From SZUA-309 sp965230005 (GTDB taxonomy: Bacteria > Pseudomonadota > Gammaproteobacteria > Pseudomonadales > Azotimanducaceae), in assembly GCA_965230005.1 (NCBI GenBank), contig OZ245934.1, forward strand, positions 4,154,001 through 4,218,000: a stretch of DNA of 64,000 bases, read 5' to 3'. Under the pieces are notes generated by a model that saw only the letters and a list, made by a program, of their open reading frames with translations, had not been told where the DNA came from and did no database searches. Numbering within the stretch: position 1 is the first letter of the stretch; each line of letters starts with the position of its first letter. Positions 1-8,812 of the stretch are shown piece after piece. A program made the translations under genes and the position numbers.

Positions 1-22
1 CGTCAGGGGCCGGAGGTGGTAA

Positions 23-622
23 TCAGTAATTGGAGGCCTCGCGGCGGCTCGCCAGCTCCTCCAGGGTAGTGACGATCAGCTTGCGTTCGGCTTCCTTCAC
101 CCGGGCTTCCAGCGACTCGACGGTGTCGTAGCTGCGCACGGGCACCTTCACCTGCGCGAGAATGGGGCCCGTGTCGTAGTCGCCGTCCACCAGATGCACC
201 GTTGCGCCGGATTCCCGGTCACCGGCCTCGAGCACTGCTTCATGGACTTTTCGTCCGTAGAATCCACGGCCACCGTAGCTGGGCAGCAGGGCAGGATGCG
301 TATTGAGAATGCGGCCTCGATAGGCAGCCAGCGTCCGATCGCCGAGCTTTTTCATGTAGCCCGCGAGCAGCACCCACTCAGCGCCTGCCTCCACGAGAGC
401 TGATTCAATGGCGACGTCGAGTGCCGCAGGATCCTCGTGCGTCCTGCCGGAGAGGTGGGCGGTCGGGATATTGTGCTGCCGTGCCCGTTCCAGCGCGCCT
501 GCTTCCGAGTTGTTGGAAATCACCAGGGCGACTTCCGCATCGAGGCTCCCTGCTTCGCAGGCATCGATCACCGCCTGCATGATCGACCCTCCGTGAGAAG
601 CCAGGACGGCAATACGCATCAT
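23..622 (-). CDS. purN: phosphoribosylglycinamide formyltransferase (PurN-type)
   Basis: About 199 residues of the 10-formyltetrahydrofolate-dependent GAR transformylase family, the third step of purine synthesis (GAR to formyl-GAR), cytosolic. The N-terminus has the MRIAVLASHGGS nucleotide-loop start. The family triad is visible as N and H in ILNTHPALLP and D in GDYDTGPIL. The substrate loop reads GGRGFYGRKVHEAV, a variant seen in some PurN clades. I chose the ATG at 622 because it overlaps the upstream stop as ATGA, indicating translational coupling to the MaoC-like gene; an in-frame ATG follows at once. purM is not adjacent within the window. A related formyltransferase acting on another substrate is possible but less likely. 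Confidence 0.82.
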   Translation of the reverse strand: MMRIAVLASHGGSIMQAVIDACEAGSLDAEVALVISNNSEAGALERARQHNIPTAHLSGRTHEDPAALDVAIESALVEAGAEWVLLAGYMKKLGDRTLAAYRGRILNTHPALLPSYGGRGFYGRKVHEAVLEAGDRESGATVHLVDGDYDTGPILAQVKVPVRSYDTVESLEARVKEAERKLIVTTLEELASRREASNY

Positions 623-1392
623 TCGGCCACCCGGAAAATTGCCGTGTGAAAGAGCTCTGTGGTGACCTGATCGAGGCGGCTGTAGGTGAGATACAGGCGA
701 ACAAACTGGTGGCCTTTGCGCTCCCACTTCTCGAGGGGCACGGCGTTAACCGCTAGCGTGTCGCCCACGCGAACCAGGTCCCGGAAGCGGATCTCTGACC
801 CCACGTGGATCCACGCGGGCATCTGATACTCGCGGGTGAGCGCCTGATTGGCCACCGAGAGCAGCCAATGCGGGTGCGCGATATGCCGGTACAGGGGCAA
901 CTCGTCGGCGATCTGCTCGCTGTAGCGGGTGTTCTCGTCCGTGATCACCTGGAAGTGCCACTCCGGGAACGGCTCACCTTCCGTAATCGTGTCCCAGCTG
1001 ATCTCCAGGCGCTCAGCGTCTCGTCTGGGGGCCCTGAATGGCGTCTGATCTTCCAGGGGAAGCGGTGTCTTCGGGAAGCGGCTGCGCAGCTCCGCGAGGA
1101 GGGTCCCCGCCTCGTTGTGGCCCTGCACCAGCATTCCGTCGGCCTGCTCCGCCAGTGAGATGATCAGACGGTCCCCGTCGTAGGCGGGTTTCAGAAAACG
1201 GGTTTCATTGACCGATTCGCTCAACCAACGCTCCCCGAAGCGTTCCACCAGCGGATGGGTGAGATGGCCGAAAACCGCAACGCCGGGGACCAGAGCCCCC
1301 GCGAACCCGTATTTCTGGGCGATATCGTCGCTGTGCATGCGGTTTTCGTGGGCTTCGGAGAAGTTCCGCGCGACGACTTCGTAGGTACTCAT
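619..1392 (-). CDS. MaoC/hotdog-fold dehydratase-like protein
   Basis: 257 residues with an N-terminal hotdog segment typical of the MaoC-like (R)-enoyl-CoA hydratase superfamily: an early NRMHSDDIAQKYGFAG-type stretch followed by LVPGVAVFGHL. The second half (EIRFRDLVRVGDTL) looks like another hotdog repeat, so the protein is probably a double-hotdog single chain. Members hydrate enoyl-CoA thioesters or act as acyl-CoA dehydratases; the substrate cannot be read here. It is coupled to purN by a four-base overlap. The start is an ATG at 1392 behind a GGGTGA purine stretch. Superfamily assignment is fairly sure; enzymatic role is inferred. Confidence 0.7.
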   Translation of the reverse strand: MSTYEVVARNFSEAHENRMHSDDIAQKYGFAGALVPGVAVFGHLTHPLVERFGERWLSESVNETRFLKPAYDGDRLIISLAEQADGMLVQGHNEAGTLLAELRSRFPKTPLPLEDQTPFRAPRRDAERLEISWDTITEGEPFPEWHFQVITDENTRYSEQIADELPLYRHIAHPHWLLSVANQALTREYQMPAWIHVGSEIRFRDLVRVGDTLAVNAVPLEKWERKGHQFVRLYLTYSRLDQVTTELFHTAIFRVAE

Positions 1393-1521
1393 GGAATTTC
1401 ACCCGCAGGCGCTCTGTCCTTGACGCCTATTTTGCCGCAACGGGCGATAATGGAGAAACTGCAGTGGTGCCCCGCGCTGAGCGCAGGGTCCGGCGGCAGT
1501 TTGGCAGCGATTGGTTAGAGC

Positions 1522-2409
1522 GTGTTTCAGCAACGTCTGGTACTGGTCAGTGGTAAAGGGGGTGTCGGCAAGACGCTCATTGCGAGCGCCCTCGCAGATC
1601 TCAGCGCGCGCCGGCGCCGGACCGTGCTGGTCAGCTTCGATTCGATTGCCGAGCACCACCCGGTCTTCGAGGTGCCGCTCAGTTACGAACCCGTTGAAGC
1701 CGGCCAGAACCTGAGCGTCATGCGGGTGCAGGCGCTCCCCGCCATCCGCGAATATGTGCGTCGAAAAGTGCCGTTTTCCGGGTTGTACGATGCGTTCCTC
1801 GGCAGCAGCATGTTCCGGGATTTTGCGGAAGCGGCGCCCGGTTTCGAGGAACTCATGTGCCTCGGCAAGCTCTACGATCTCGCCACCGATTCTCCCTTTG
1901 AGCAGGTAATCGTGGACGCGCCTGCGACAGGGCATCTCAAAACGCTCCTCGATGTGCCGGCCGCAACCCTGAAAGCCGTGCTTGTTGGCCCGCTGAACCA
2001 CAACGCCCGGAAAATCCAGGACCTGCTCCTCGACCCTGAACGCACGCGCACGGTGCTCGTTACCCTCGCCGAGGAGATGGCCGTGCGCGAAGCGGGCGAG
2101 CTTGCCGGCTTCTGTGCGGACCGGCGCATGGCCACCGGCCCCGTGGTGATCAACCAGCGGGTGTTGTCACCCTTCAGCGACGCGGAGTTTGAGCGACTGA
2201 TGGGGCTTGGTGCCGCCGATGAAGCGCTGGCGACCCTGCGCGACTGCGCCGCCGAGGTTCACCAGCGGTCGACCAGTCAGTCGGAGGCTTTGGCCGAGCT
2301 CGGTCATCTTGCGTTACCAACCATCGAAGTGCCACGGGTCGTCGACCACGAGCCCGGACCGCTTCTGGATGCGGTGGTGCGTGGCCTGGAGGGCTCGAGT
2401 CTTGGCTGA
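1522..2409 (+). CDS. ArsA/Get3-family ATPase, first of a tandem pair
   Basis: 295 residues starting with GTG. The N-terminus carries the deviant Walker A SGKGGVGKT (about residues 9-17), including the signature lysine of the SIMIBI/ArsA/Get3 class. The switch II-like motif is DAPATGH (about residue 133). No ArsA metal-site cysteine set or Get3 CxxC is visible, so arsenite pumping is unlikely. The next gene is a second family member overlapping the end of this one. Such pairs, for example the mycobacterial Rv3679-Rv3680 pair, are thought to form a heterodimeric ATPase, and I infer the same here. The client or substrate is unknown. It is divergent from the MaoC-like gene across a 129-bp gap. 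Confidence 0.75.
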   Translation: MFQQRLVLVSGKGGVGKTLIASALADLSARRRRTVLVSFDSIAEHHPVFEVPLSYEPVEAGQNLSVMRVQALPAIREYVRRKVPFSGLYDAFLGSSMFRDFAEAAPGFEELMCLGKLYDLATDSPFEQVIVDAPATGHLKTLLDVPAATLKAVLVGPLNHNARKIQDLLLDPERTRTVLVTLAEEMAVREAGELAGFCADRRMATGPVVINQRVLSPFSDAEFERLMGLGAADEALATLRDCAAEVHQRSTSQSEALAELGHLALPTIEVPRVVDHEPGPLLDAVVRGLEGSSLG

Positions 2410-3517
2410 AGCGGAAGCTCCGCTCGATATGGAGGCTCTGGTTCGGGAGCGACGAATCATTGTCTGCTGTGGCGCCGGTGGCGTTGGAAAAACCACGAGT
2501 GCGGCGGCCCTTGGCGTGCTCGCGGCCCGCGCCGGTCGGCGCGCCGTCGTCATGACCATAGATCCCGCGCGGCGTCTCGCCCAGGCCATGGGGCTCGACA
2601 GCCTCGACAACGAACCCCGCCCGGTAACCCTGCAGGCTTCCGGGTCCCTGGCCGCGATGATGCTCGACAGCAAACGCACCTTCGATCGCATGGTGGAAAC
2701 CTATGCGCCCGATGCGGGCGTGCGCGATACGATTTTTGCCAACAGCTACTATCAGCAGCTGTCGACGACGCTGGGTGGCTCCCGGGAACTGATTGCCATG
2801 GAGCGGGTGCTCGAGATTGCCGACGGCGGCGACTACGATCTGCTCATCGTCGACACGCCGCCAGCGCAGCACGCTCTGGACTTCCTTGATGCGCCAGCGC
2901 GCCTCATCGACCTCCTCGACGGCACCTTCACGCAGATGTTACTGGCGCCCTATGGGGTGGCCGCCCGGGCTCAGTTCAATTTCTTCCGGCAATCCTCTGC
3001 CCTGACCCTGAAGTTCCTCGAGCGTCTCACCGGCCTCGAGATGCTGGCCGATCTCTCCAACTTTCTGCTCGCGTTCTCGAGCATGTTCGACGGTCTGAAG
3101 GCGCGATCAGAGCGGGTGCTGTCTCTCATGAAGCAGCCTGAAACCCGATTTCTGCTGGTCTGCGCGCCGGAACCCGTGAGTCTCGGCCAGGCAGAGCGTT
3201 TCGCTGCGCGACTCGAGACCGATCGTATCGGCGTCAGCGGCGTGCTCGTCAATAGGGCCCACGGCGCACCCCGCGCGGTCGAGCTGTCGACGAGTCAGCG
3301 TAGCTTGCTCGATGGCCTCGGCGATCCAGGGGCCGATTCTCTGACCGAGCGGCTGCTTGGTACCCATCGGGAAGCCGTTGCGCTTGCGGCCGCCGATGCC
3401 CGTGCGCTCACGATGATCGACCATCTCGATCTGGAACGGCGCCTGGTGCCGCACTTCAATAGAGACCTGCACAGCATGGCCGATCTCGAGGCCTTTGCGG
3501 ACGTCCTCGCGAGCTGA
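2402..3517 (+). CDS. ArsA/Get3-family ATPase, second of a tandem pair
   Basis: About 371 residues from a TTG at 2402, chosen because GGAGGG lies eight bases upstream (2388-2393) and the ORF overlaps the first ATPase by eight bases. An ATG at 2429 is the alternative. The P-loop reads CGAGGVGKTT: the canonical GKT is kept, but the extra signature lysine of KGGVGKT is replaced by alanine. The downstream motif DTPPAQHALDFLDAP is typical of the long partner in bacterial ArsA-like pairs. The loss of the intersubunit lysine in only one member suggests an asymmetric heterodimer with the preceding gene product (inference). It ends against the convergent GST-like gene with no gap. Confidence 0.75.
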   Translation: MAEAEAPLDMEALVRERRIIVCCGAGGVGKTTSAAALGVLAARAGRRAVVMTIDPARRLAQAMGLDSLDNEPRPVTLQASGSLAAMMLDSKRTFDRMVETYAPDAGVRDTIFANSYYQQLSTTLGGSRELIAMERVLEIADGGDYDLLIVDTPPAQHALDFLDAPARLIDLLDGTFTQMLLAPYGVAARAQFNFFRQSSALTLKFLERLTGLEMLADLSNFLLAFSSMFDGLKARSERVLSLMKQPETRFLLVCAPEPVSLGQAERFAARLETDRIGVSGVLVNRAHGAPRAVELSTSQRSLLDGLGDPGADSLTERLLGTHREAVALAAADARALTMIDHLDLERRLVPHFNRDLHSMADLEAFADVLAS

Positions 3518-4300
3518 CTACAGCGCGTAGGTTTTACGCAGGTAAGCGAGAATGTCGCTGGATTCTGCAAGCTCCGTCGACGTGTTTGGATCAGCCAGAT
3601 AGGGGATCGAGATGGCGCCAGCACGGTCCAGCAGGGCCTTGCGGTTGGGCGTGCCCGGGTCCGCGCCGATTGCCATGGCCTCGCGCACCGGGGGAGGGAC
3701 CCAGTCGGCCGGGGTTCGACGTCCCATGGAGCGGAGCAGGTAGGGGACTTCGAGTTCGCAAAGATATTCCCGTACGAGGCGGGCAAAGGGGCTGGATTCG
3801 AAACTGTAGAGTTCCAGCGGCTGCTCTGGCGCGCGCGAGGGTCGAACGCTGCGCCCGGCGGCTGAGCGAGGCAGACCGGCCAGCGACGATGCGAGCACCT
3901 GAAGGGCCATGGCGTTCCAGTGCAGGGGCAGGTTGCGTTGGCCGTAGGTGCGATAGAGATAGGCGATGATATCGGCGGATTCGTAGAGTGCTTCACCGGT
4001 GTTTGGATCAACCAGCAGCGGGAACTGAGCCTTGCCCCCGATGTCGACGGCGCGCGGCCGGAAGCGGGTCCCGTTTTTGGGGCAGGGATAAATGAGAACG
4101 TCCAGGTCCAGCTCGGTCAGCGCTTCCCGCACCAGGCGGCAGTAGGGGCAGGCTTCGAACTCGTAGAGCACCAGGGGTTTTTCGGGGCGAAGCGCTGCGG
4201 GTTGCGTGGCGATGCCCTGACCCGCGCGCGCGAAGGTGGCAAGCACCGAACTCGCCAGCTTGAAGTTGTGTTGCATGGATGTGCCGTTCATTACTCGCAT
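3518..4300 (-). CDS. tandem GST N-terminal (thioredoxin-fold) domain protein
   Basis: 260 residues containing two successive glutathione-S-transferase N-terminal domains. Domain 1 (about residues 43-120) has a glutaredoxin-like CPYC at 51-54, then FPLLVDPNTG and ESADIIAYL. Domain 2 (about 161-260) repeats the layout with SSPF in place of the CxxC, then IPYLADPNT and ESSDILAYL. No helical GST_C domain follows. The family is known but its substrate is not. A glutathione-dependent thiol or detoxification role is inferred. The start is uncertain: ATGs at 4300, 4291 and 4276 all lack a clear Shine-Dalgarno site. Confidence 0.75.
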   Translation of the reverse strand: MRVMNGTSMQHNFKLASSVLATFARAGQGIATQPAALRPEKPLVLYEFEACPYCRLVREALTELDLDVLIYPCPKNGTRFRPRAVDIGGKAQFPLLVDPNTGEALYESADIIAYLYRTYGQRNLPLHWNAMALQVLASSLAGLPRSAAGRSVRPSRAPEQPLELYSFESSPFARLVREYLCELEVPYLLRSMGRRTPADWVPPPVREAMAIGADPGTPNRKALLDRAGAISIPYLADPNTSTELAESSDILAYLRKTYAL

Positions 4301-4405
4301 CGAATGGGTTGCTGTCAGGGTCGGAATGTAGCTGATCGGGGTGAGCGCAACGTGATCGGCTGGCTGGGAACGGGAAGCGCCGCCTTTGCCGGCAGCCGGT
4401 GGTGT

Positions 4406-5758
4406 CTAAGAGCCGTAAGCCTGTGCGGGCAGCCAGGTCACCAGGGCTTCCCAGTTGAAGAGAATCACCAGCCCGATGAGCTGCAGAGCGATAAAAGGCA
4501 CGACGCCCCGGTAAATGGTACCCACGTCGATGCCTTCGGGCGCCACGCCTTTCAGATAGAAGATGGCAAAGCCCACCGGTGGGGTCAGGAAACTCGTCTG
4601 CAGACACACGGCGAAGAGGATCGTGAACCAGACCGGATCAAAACCGAGGTTGACGACGACCGGCGAAACAAGGGGCAGAATGATCAGGGTCAGTTCGATC
4701 CAGTCCAGGAAGAAACCGAGCAGAAAGGTCGCGATGAGGATGCAGATGACGATGCCGGTGGCGCCGAAAGGCAGGCCCAGGAGTGCGCCTTCAATCAGCT
4801 CGTCCCCACCGAGGCCGCGCAGCACCAGGGAGAAGGCGGTGGCGCCGAGCAGCACCGCGAAGATAAAGGCCGTGGTGCGGGTGGTTTCGTCCAGGACCTC
4901 CCGCATGACGCCGCCGCCGAGCTGCTTCTTAAGGGCGGCGAGGAGCCAGGCACCCGCTGCCCCGACGCCCGCTGCCTCCGTGGGCGTTGCGACGCCGAGA
5001 AAGATGCTGCCGAGCACCGCCAGAATCAGAAACGCGGGCGGCAGGATGGCCTTGAAAAGATCGACGATCGCCGCCCAGTCGATGGCGTCGTGTTCAGCCG
5101 CCGGTGCCCCGTCCGGTTTCAGCAGGCCGTAGGCGAGCAGATAGGCGATGTACAGCCCGCCCAGAAGCATGCCGGGAAACACGGCGCCCAGGAACAGATC
5201 GCCAACGCTCATGGACATGCGGTCAGCCATGAGCACCAGCATGATGCTCGGCGGAATGAGGATACCAAGCGTCCCGACCGCGCAGACGGTGCCCGTGGCG
5301 AGGGACTTGTCATAACCCTGATTCAGCATCACCGGCAGGCCGAGCAGCGCCAGCAGCACGACCGATGCGCCGATGATTCCGGTGGTTGCCGCCAGGAGCA
5401 CGCCGATCAGGGTGACCGTGATGGCCAGGCCGCCGCGGATGCCACCGAACAGTCGGGAGAAACTGACCATCAGCTGGTTGGCAATGCCGGAGCGGTCGAG
5501 GAGCAGGCCCATGAAGATGAACATGGGCAGGGCGACCATCACCCAGTTCTCCATGACGTTCCAGACCCGATCGACGGTGAGCGACGTGTAATCCCAGCCC
5601 ATGCCCACGGGCACGTTGAAGTCGACTTCCAGAACGATGGCCAGAGCGGTGAACAGCACGGACAGCCCGCCGAGGATCCAGGCCACCGGGAAGCCGGTGA
5701 ACACTAGCGCAATGAAGCTCGCGAACATGGCCAGGGCGAGAATCTCGTTAGCCGGCAC
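4406..5758 (-). CDS. dctM: TRAP transporter large permease (DctM)
   Basis: About 450 residues, a polytopic inner-membrane protein of the tripartite ATP-independent periplasmic transporter M subunit family. It has many hydrophobic helices and the family segments LPMFIFMGLLLDRSG, TLGILIPPSI and LTPPVGFAIFYLKG. It provides the sodium-driven translocation pathway for an organic acid delivered by the P subunit. The start was taken as GTG at 5758 with a GGGAG-type site just upstream; this overlaps dctQ by 11 bases. Longer upstream reading is only the shadow of dctQ. It is the last gene of the dctP-dctQ-dctM operon. Confidence 0.9.
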   Translation of the reverse strand: MPANEILALAMFASFIALVFTGFPVAWILGGLSVLFTALAIVLEVDFNVPVGMGWDYTSLTVDRVWNVMENWVMVALPMFIFMGLLLDRSGIANQLMVSFSRLFGGIRGGLAITVTLIGVLLAATTGIIGASVVLLALLGLPVMLNQGYDKSLATGTVCAVGTLGILIPPSIMLVLMADRMSMSVGDLFLGAVFPGMLLGGLYIAYLLAYGLLKPDGAPAAEHDAIDWAAIVDLFKAILPPAFLILAVLGSIFLGVATPTEAAGVGAAGAWLLAALKKQLGGGVMREVLDETTRTTAFIFAVLLGATAFSLVLRGLGGDELIEGALLGLPFGATGIVICILIATFLLGFFLDWIELTLIILPLVSPVVVNLGFDPVWFTILFAVCLQTSFLTPPVGFAIFYLKGVAPEGIDVGTIYRGVVPFIALQLIGLVILFNWEALVTWLPAQAYGS

Positions 5759-6338
5759 GGTTGGGGTCTCCCGCCCGCGTTGCAGTCTCGGCGTTTGCAG
5801 CCGGGTGTCCGCCGTTGTCTCCGTCAGCACTGGGACTGAATAGGAACTTCCAGACCCGCGACAGCCGCGAAACCGTCGCCAGGCCCAGCAGTGCGAAACC
5901 GAGCGGCAGCATGGCTTTGATGGCCCAGCGGAAGGGCAGACCACCCGGCGCATTGGAGGTTTCCGAGAGCGCGAAGCTTGCAGCGACGAAAGGCACAGAG
6001 AAAAACAGCATCAGCGCGATGAAGGGCAGCAGAAAGAGCACAATGCCGTAGAGCTCGATCCAGGCCTGCGTCGTCGGGGCGAAACGTTCGTGGAGCACGT
6101 CCACGCGGATGTGGGAGTCGGTCTGCACGGCGTAACCCAGGGCCAGGAGAAAACCCGTCGCGTAGAGGTGCCACTGAATTTCCTCGAACTCCACCCGACC
6201 TTCCTGAAGCAGATAGCGGAGCACGACATTGGTGACGATCACGCCCAGGAGCACGACCCAGAGATAGCCGGTCCAGCGACCGATCAACGCGAGCAGCGGT
6301 TCCACGACTCGTGAGAGTCGGGTCTCCGGCAGGTCCAA
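5748..6338 (-). CDS. dctQ: TRAP transporter small permease (DctQ)
   Basis: About 196 residues with four predicted membrane helices, the DctQ/Q-subunit layout: a first helix around WTGYLWVVLLGVIVTNVVLRY, then an EEIQWHLYATGF-type motif, two further helices and a soluble C-terminal tail. It partners DctM in the membrane complex. The start is inferred as TTG at 6338, one base after the dctP stop; only weak ribosome-binding sequence is visible, so the start is the least certain of the three. The hydrophobic core begins about 10 residues later, which fits this choice. Confidence 0.82.
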   Translation of the reverse strand: MDLPETRLSRVVEPLLALIGRWTGYLWVVLLGVIVTNVVLRYLLQEGRVEFEEIQWHLYATGFLLALGYAVQTDSHIRVDVLHERFAPTTQAWIELYGIVLFLLPFIALMLFFSVPFVAASFALSETSNAPGGLPFRWAIKAMLPLGFALLGLATVSRLSRVWKFLFSPSADGDNGGHPAANAETATRAGDPNRAG

Positions 6339-6339
6339 G

Positions 6340-7476
6340 CTAAAAGTCCCGCGGCAGGTAGGCGCGGGACTTCCAGTGCCGGTAGTCGTCGCGAAAGGCC
6401 CGCTGCGAGGCATAGATGGCGGCGAAGTCCGCATCGCGAGCCGCTTCGTCGGCCATGACGGCTTCCGTGATCCGCTCGAGCTCCCGCAACACGTCCATGG
6501 GTAATGTCTCTGCGGTGACACCCACGTCCGCGAAACCGGCGATGATCGCGCCCTGTTTTGCCTCGGAATTGGCCAGGTTTCGCATGGCGCCGGCCGTGCA
6601 GGCGGTTTCCAGGAGGCTCTGATCGGCCGCGGACAGCGCGTTCCAGGTCTCCAGGTTTACGGCCAGGTGCGAAAAGGTGCCCGGCTGATGCCAGCCCGGG
6701 TAATAGTTGTAGCTGGCGATGCGATTGAAGCCGAGAGCCTGATCGACGATTGGCAGCGCGAACTCCGTAGCGTCGATGGCGCCTTTCTCCAACGCCTGGA
6801 AGATCTCGCCGCCGGGAAGCATGGTCACAGAAGCCCCGGCCTGCTCGATGACTTTGCCGCCGAGCCCAGCGAAGCGGATCTTCAACCCCTCGACGTCTGC
6901 AAGCGAACGCACGGGTTCCCGGAACCAGCCGGCGGTTTCCGGGCCCGTCATGCCGCAGAGCAGAATGTGCGAGCCCTGCTTGTGATAGAGCGCCTGGCCG
7001 AGTTCCCGACCGCCGCCTTCGTACCACCAGGCGGCGAACTCCCAGGGTTCCATCCCGAAGGGGACCGCTCCGAGCAGCGGTGAGGCCGGCACCTTACCCT
7101 GGTCGTAACCCAGCCAGGTGTAACCCACCTGCACCTTGCCGTCCCGAACCGCGTCAGTGATGCTGAAGGCGGGCACGATTTCGCCGGGTTCATAGATGGT
7201 GATGTCCACTTCACCGCCGCTGGCAACGCGAATCTGCTCCGTGACGTAGATGGGATTGTCGCCGAGCACAGGCATGGTGCTCTGGAAGGAGACCGGCATG
7301 CGCCAGCGGATCCGTGCCTGGGGCTGGTCCGAATCGGTGGTCAGGTCAGCGGTCGGGGCAGCGTCCCCTGGAGGACGGATGGCCAGCGAGACCAGCACGC
7401 CGAGCACGAAGGCGACGCTCACGCCGACCAGAAAGGCACGTCCGGAGGTGCCGGCGCGGGTGTTGGCGGCTGTCAT
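6340..7476 (-). CDS. dctP: TRAP transporter substrate-binding protein (DctP family)
   Basis: 378 residues, a periplasmic solute receptor. An N-terminal hydrophobic signal/anchor (about residues 13-35) is followed by the receptor domain. Landmarks include WWYEGGG, the helix region around ETAGWFREP, GLKIRFAGLGGKV and YYPGWHQPGT. The last motif and overall length resemble the alpha-keto acid binding (TakP-like) branch, so a keto- or hydroxy-acid ligand is a reasonable inference but not proven. The ATG at 7476 is preceded by a GGGGAGGGGA stretch. It is the first gene of the operon and is divergent from pntAA across 196 bp containing a perfect 6-3-6 dyad. Confidence 0.87.
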   Translation of the reverse strand: MTAANTRAGTSGRAFLVGVSVAFVLGVLVSLAIRPPGDAAPTADLTTDSDQPQARIRWRMPVSFQSTMPVLGDNPIYVTEQIRVASGGEVDITIYEPGEIVPAFSITDAVRDGKVQVGYTWLGYDQGKVPASPLLGAVPFGMEPWEFAAWWYEGGGRELGQALYHKQGSHILLCGMTGPETAGWFREPVRSLADVEGLKIRFAGLGGKVIEQAGASVTMLPGGEIFQALEKGAIDATEFALPIVDQALGFNRIASYNYYPGWHQPGTFSHLAVNLETWNALSAADQSLLETACTAGAMRNLANSEAKQGAIIAGFADVGVTAETLPMDVLRELERITEAVMADEAARDADFAAIYASQRAFRDDYRHWKSRAYLPRDF

Positions 7477-7564
7477 TTGGCTCGAGATCCCCTCCCCTGA
7501 GCGGTCGAAGGATTGTGGGAACTGGCTTGGCGGGTTGCAAGGCGCTTAAACAATTCGGGAGAGA

Positions 7565-7579
7565 TTGTGCATGGCACAA
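7565..7579. promoter_or_regulatory. perfect inverted repeat, possible operator
   Basis: TTGTGC-ATG-GCACAA, a perfect six-base dyad with a three-base spacer, sits in the 196-bp gap between the divergent dctP and pntAA genes, about 90 bp from each start. The form is typical of binding sites for dimeric GntR- or LysR-type regulators. No regulator gene is adjacent, so assignment to either promoter is inference from position alone. Confidence 0.3.
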
Positions 7580-7672
7580 GTTGTTTTCGCCCAATCGTTT
7601 AGCTAAGTTGCCCCATCGCGCGGGGGACTGATCTGCGCTTCGAACTATAACGACCTGGATTGGGGGATTTGC

Positions 7673-8800
7673 ATGCTTATCGCTGTGCCCAGGGAAACCT
7701 GGCCGGGCGAGCTGCGCGCCGCGCTCGTGCCGCAGAACGCAAAAAAGTTAATCAACGCCGGCTTCGAGATCGCCGTTGAGTCCGGTGTTGGCAACAACGC
7801 AGGCTTTCCGGATGCTGCCTTCGAAGAAGTGGGCGTCAAAGTCGAGTCGGATCGTGCCGGGCTTCTGAGCCGGGCGGACATCGTGTTCCGGGTACGCAAG
7901 CCTGACGACGAAGACGTTGCTGCCCTCAAGTCCGGCGCGATTCACATCAGCTTCCTCGATCCCTTCAACGAGAAGGAGCTGGTTGCGAACATGGCGTCGC
8001 AAGGTGTTACGTCGATCTCCATGGAGATGATCCCGCGCTCGACGCTCGCGCAGAAGATGGACGCACTCTCGTCGCAGGCGAACCTCGCGGGCTACGTGAC
8101 AGTGGTCCAGGCTGCTTTCCACTGCCCGAAAATCATGCCGATGATGATGACCCCCGCTGGCACCATTGCCCCGGCCAGGGTCTTTGTTATTGGCGCAGGC
8201 GTGGCTGGGCTTCAGGCCATCGCCACCGCCAAGCGTCTCGGCGCTCGCGTGGAAGCTTTCGACACCCGCCCGGTCGTTGCCGAGCAGGTGCAGTCCCTTG
8301 GCGCCAAGTTCGTCGAGATCGACCTCGGTGATACGGGGCAGACCGATCAGGGCTACGCCAAAGAGCTCACACCCGAACAGATCGAGCTGCAGAAAGAAGG
8401 CCAGAAGAAGGTCATCAGTCAGTCGGACGTGGTCATCACGACGGCACAGCTCTTCGGCCGCCCCGCGCCGCAGATCGTCTCCCGGGACATGGTGGAAGCC
8501 ATGCAGCCGGGCAGCGTCGTCATCGACATGGCCGTGGAAACCGGCGGCAACGTCGAAGGCTCCGAGCTCGACAAAGTGGTCGACATCAATGGGGTGAAGG
8601 TCGTCGGCCAGGGCAACCTGCCGAGCGAAGTCGCGAAGAACGCGAGCGAAATGTACTCGAACAATCTCTACAACCTCATCGACCACTTCTGGGACGACGA
8701 GGAGAAGAAGCTCGAGCTGGACCGCTCAGATGAAATTGCCGCCGCCAGCATCATCACCCAGGGTGGCGCCATCGTTAACGAAACGATCAAGAACCTCTAA
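7673..8800 (+). CDS. pntAA: NAD(P)+ transhydrogenase alpha subunit, part 1
   Basis: 375 residues, the NAD(H)-binding domain I of the proton-translocating transhydrogenase. The N-terminus has the alanine dehydrogenase/PNT signature (RETWPGELRAALVP) and a Rossmann NAD site GAGVAGLQAIATAKRLGA near residue 172. The protein is cytosolic and docks onto the membrane domain. The alpha chain is split here: membrane helices are encoded by the next gene, as in the three-gene (Rhodospirillum-like) arrangement. The ATG follows GGGGGA at good spacing. The three pnt genes are contiguous and clearly one operon supplying NADPH from NADH and proton motive force. Confidence 0.95.
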   Translation: MLIAVPRETWPGELRAALVPQNAKKLINAGFEIAVESGVGNNAGFPDAAFEEVGVKVESDRAGLLSRADIVFRVRKPDDEDVAALKSGAIHISFLDPFNEKELVANMASQGVTSISMEMIPRSTLAQKMDALSSQANLAGYVTVVQAAFHCPKIMPMMMTPAGTIAPARVFVIGAGVAGLQAIATAKRLGARVEAFDTRPVVAEQVQSLGAKFVEIDLGDTGQTDQGYAKELTPEQIELQKEGQKKVISQSDVVITTAQLFGRPAPQIVSRDMVEAMQPGSVVIDMAVETGGNVEGSELDKVVDINGVKVVGQGNLPSEVAKNASEMYSNNLYNLIDHFWDDEEKKLELDRSDEIAAASIITQGGAIVNETIKNL

Positions 8801-8812
8801 GGGAGCCCAATC

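Noticed and set aside
1522..3517. Arsenite efflux ATPase pair (arsA)
   Set aside because: No arsB, arsD or arsR neighbours and no metalloid-binding cysteine triad are visible.
3920..5707. 595-residue open frame on the plus strand opposite dctM and the GST-like gene
   Set aside because: Its translation is dominated by Asp, Glu, Gln, His and Arg low-complexity stretches, the usual antisense shadow of a GC-rich membrane-protein gene; the minus-strand reading is clear DctM.
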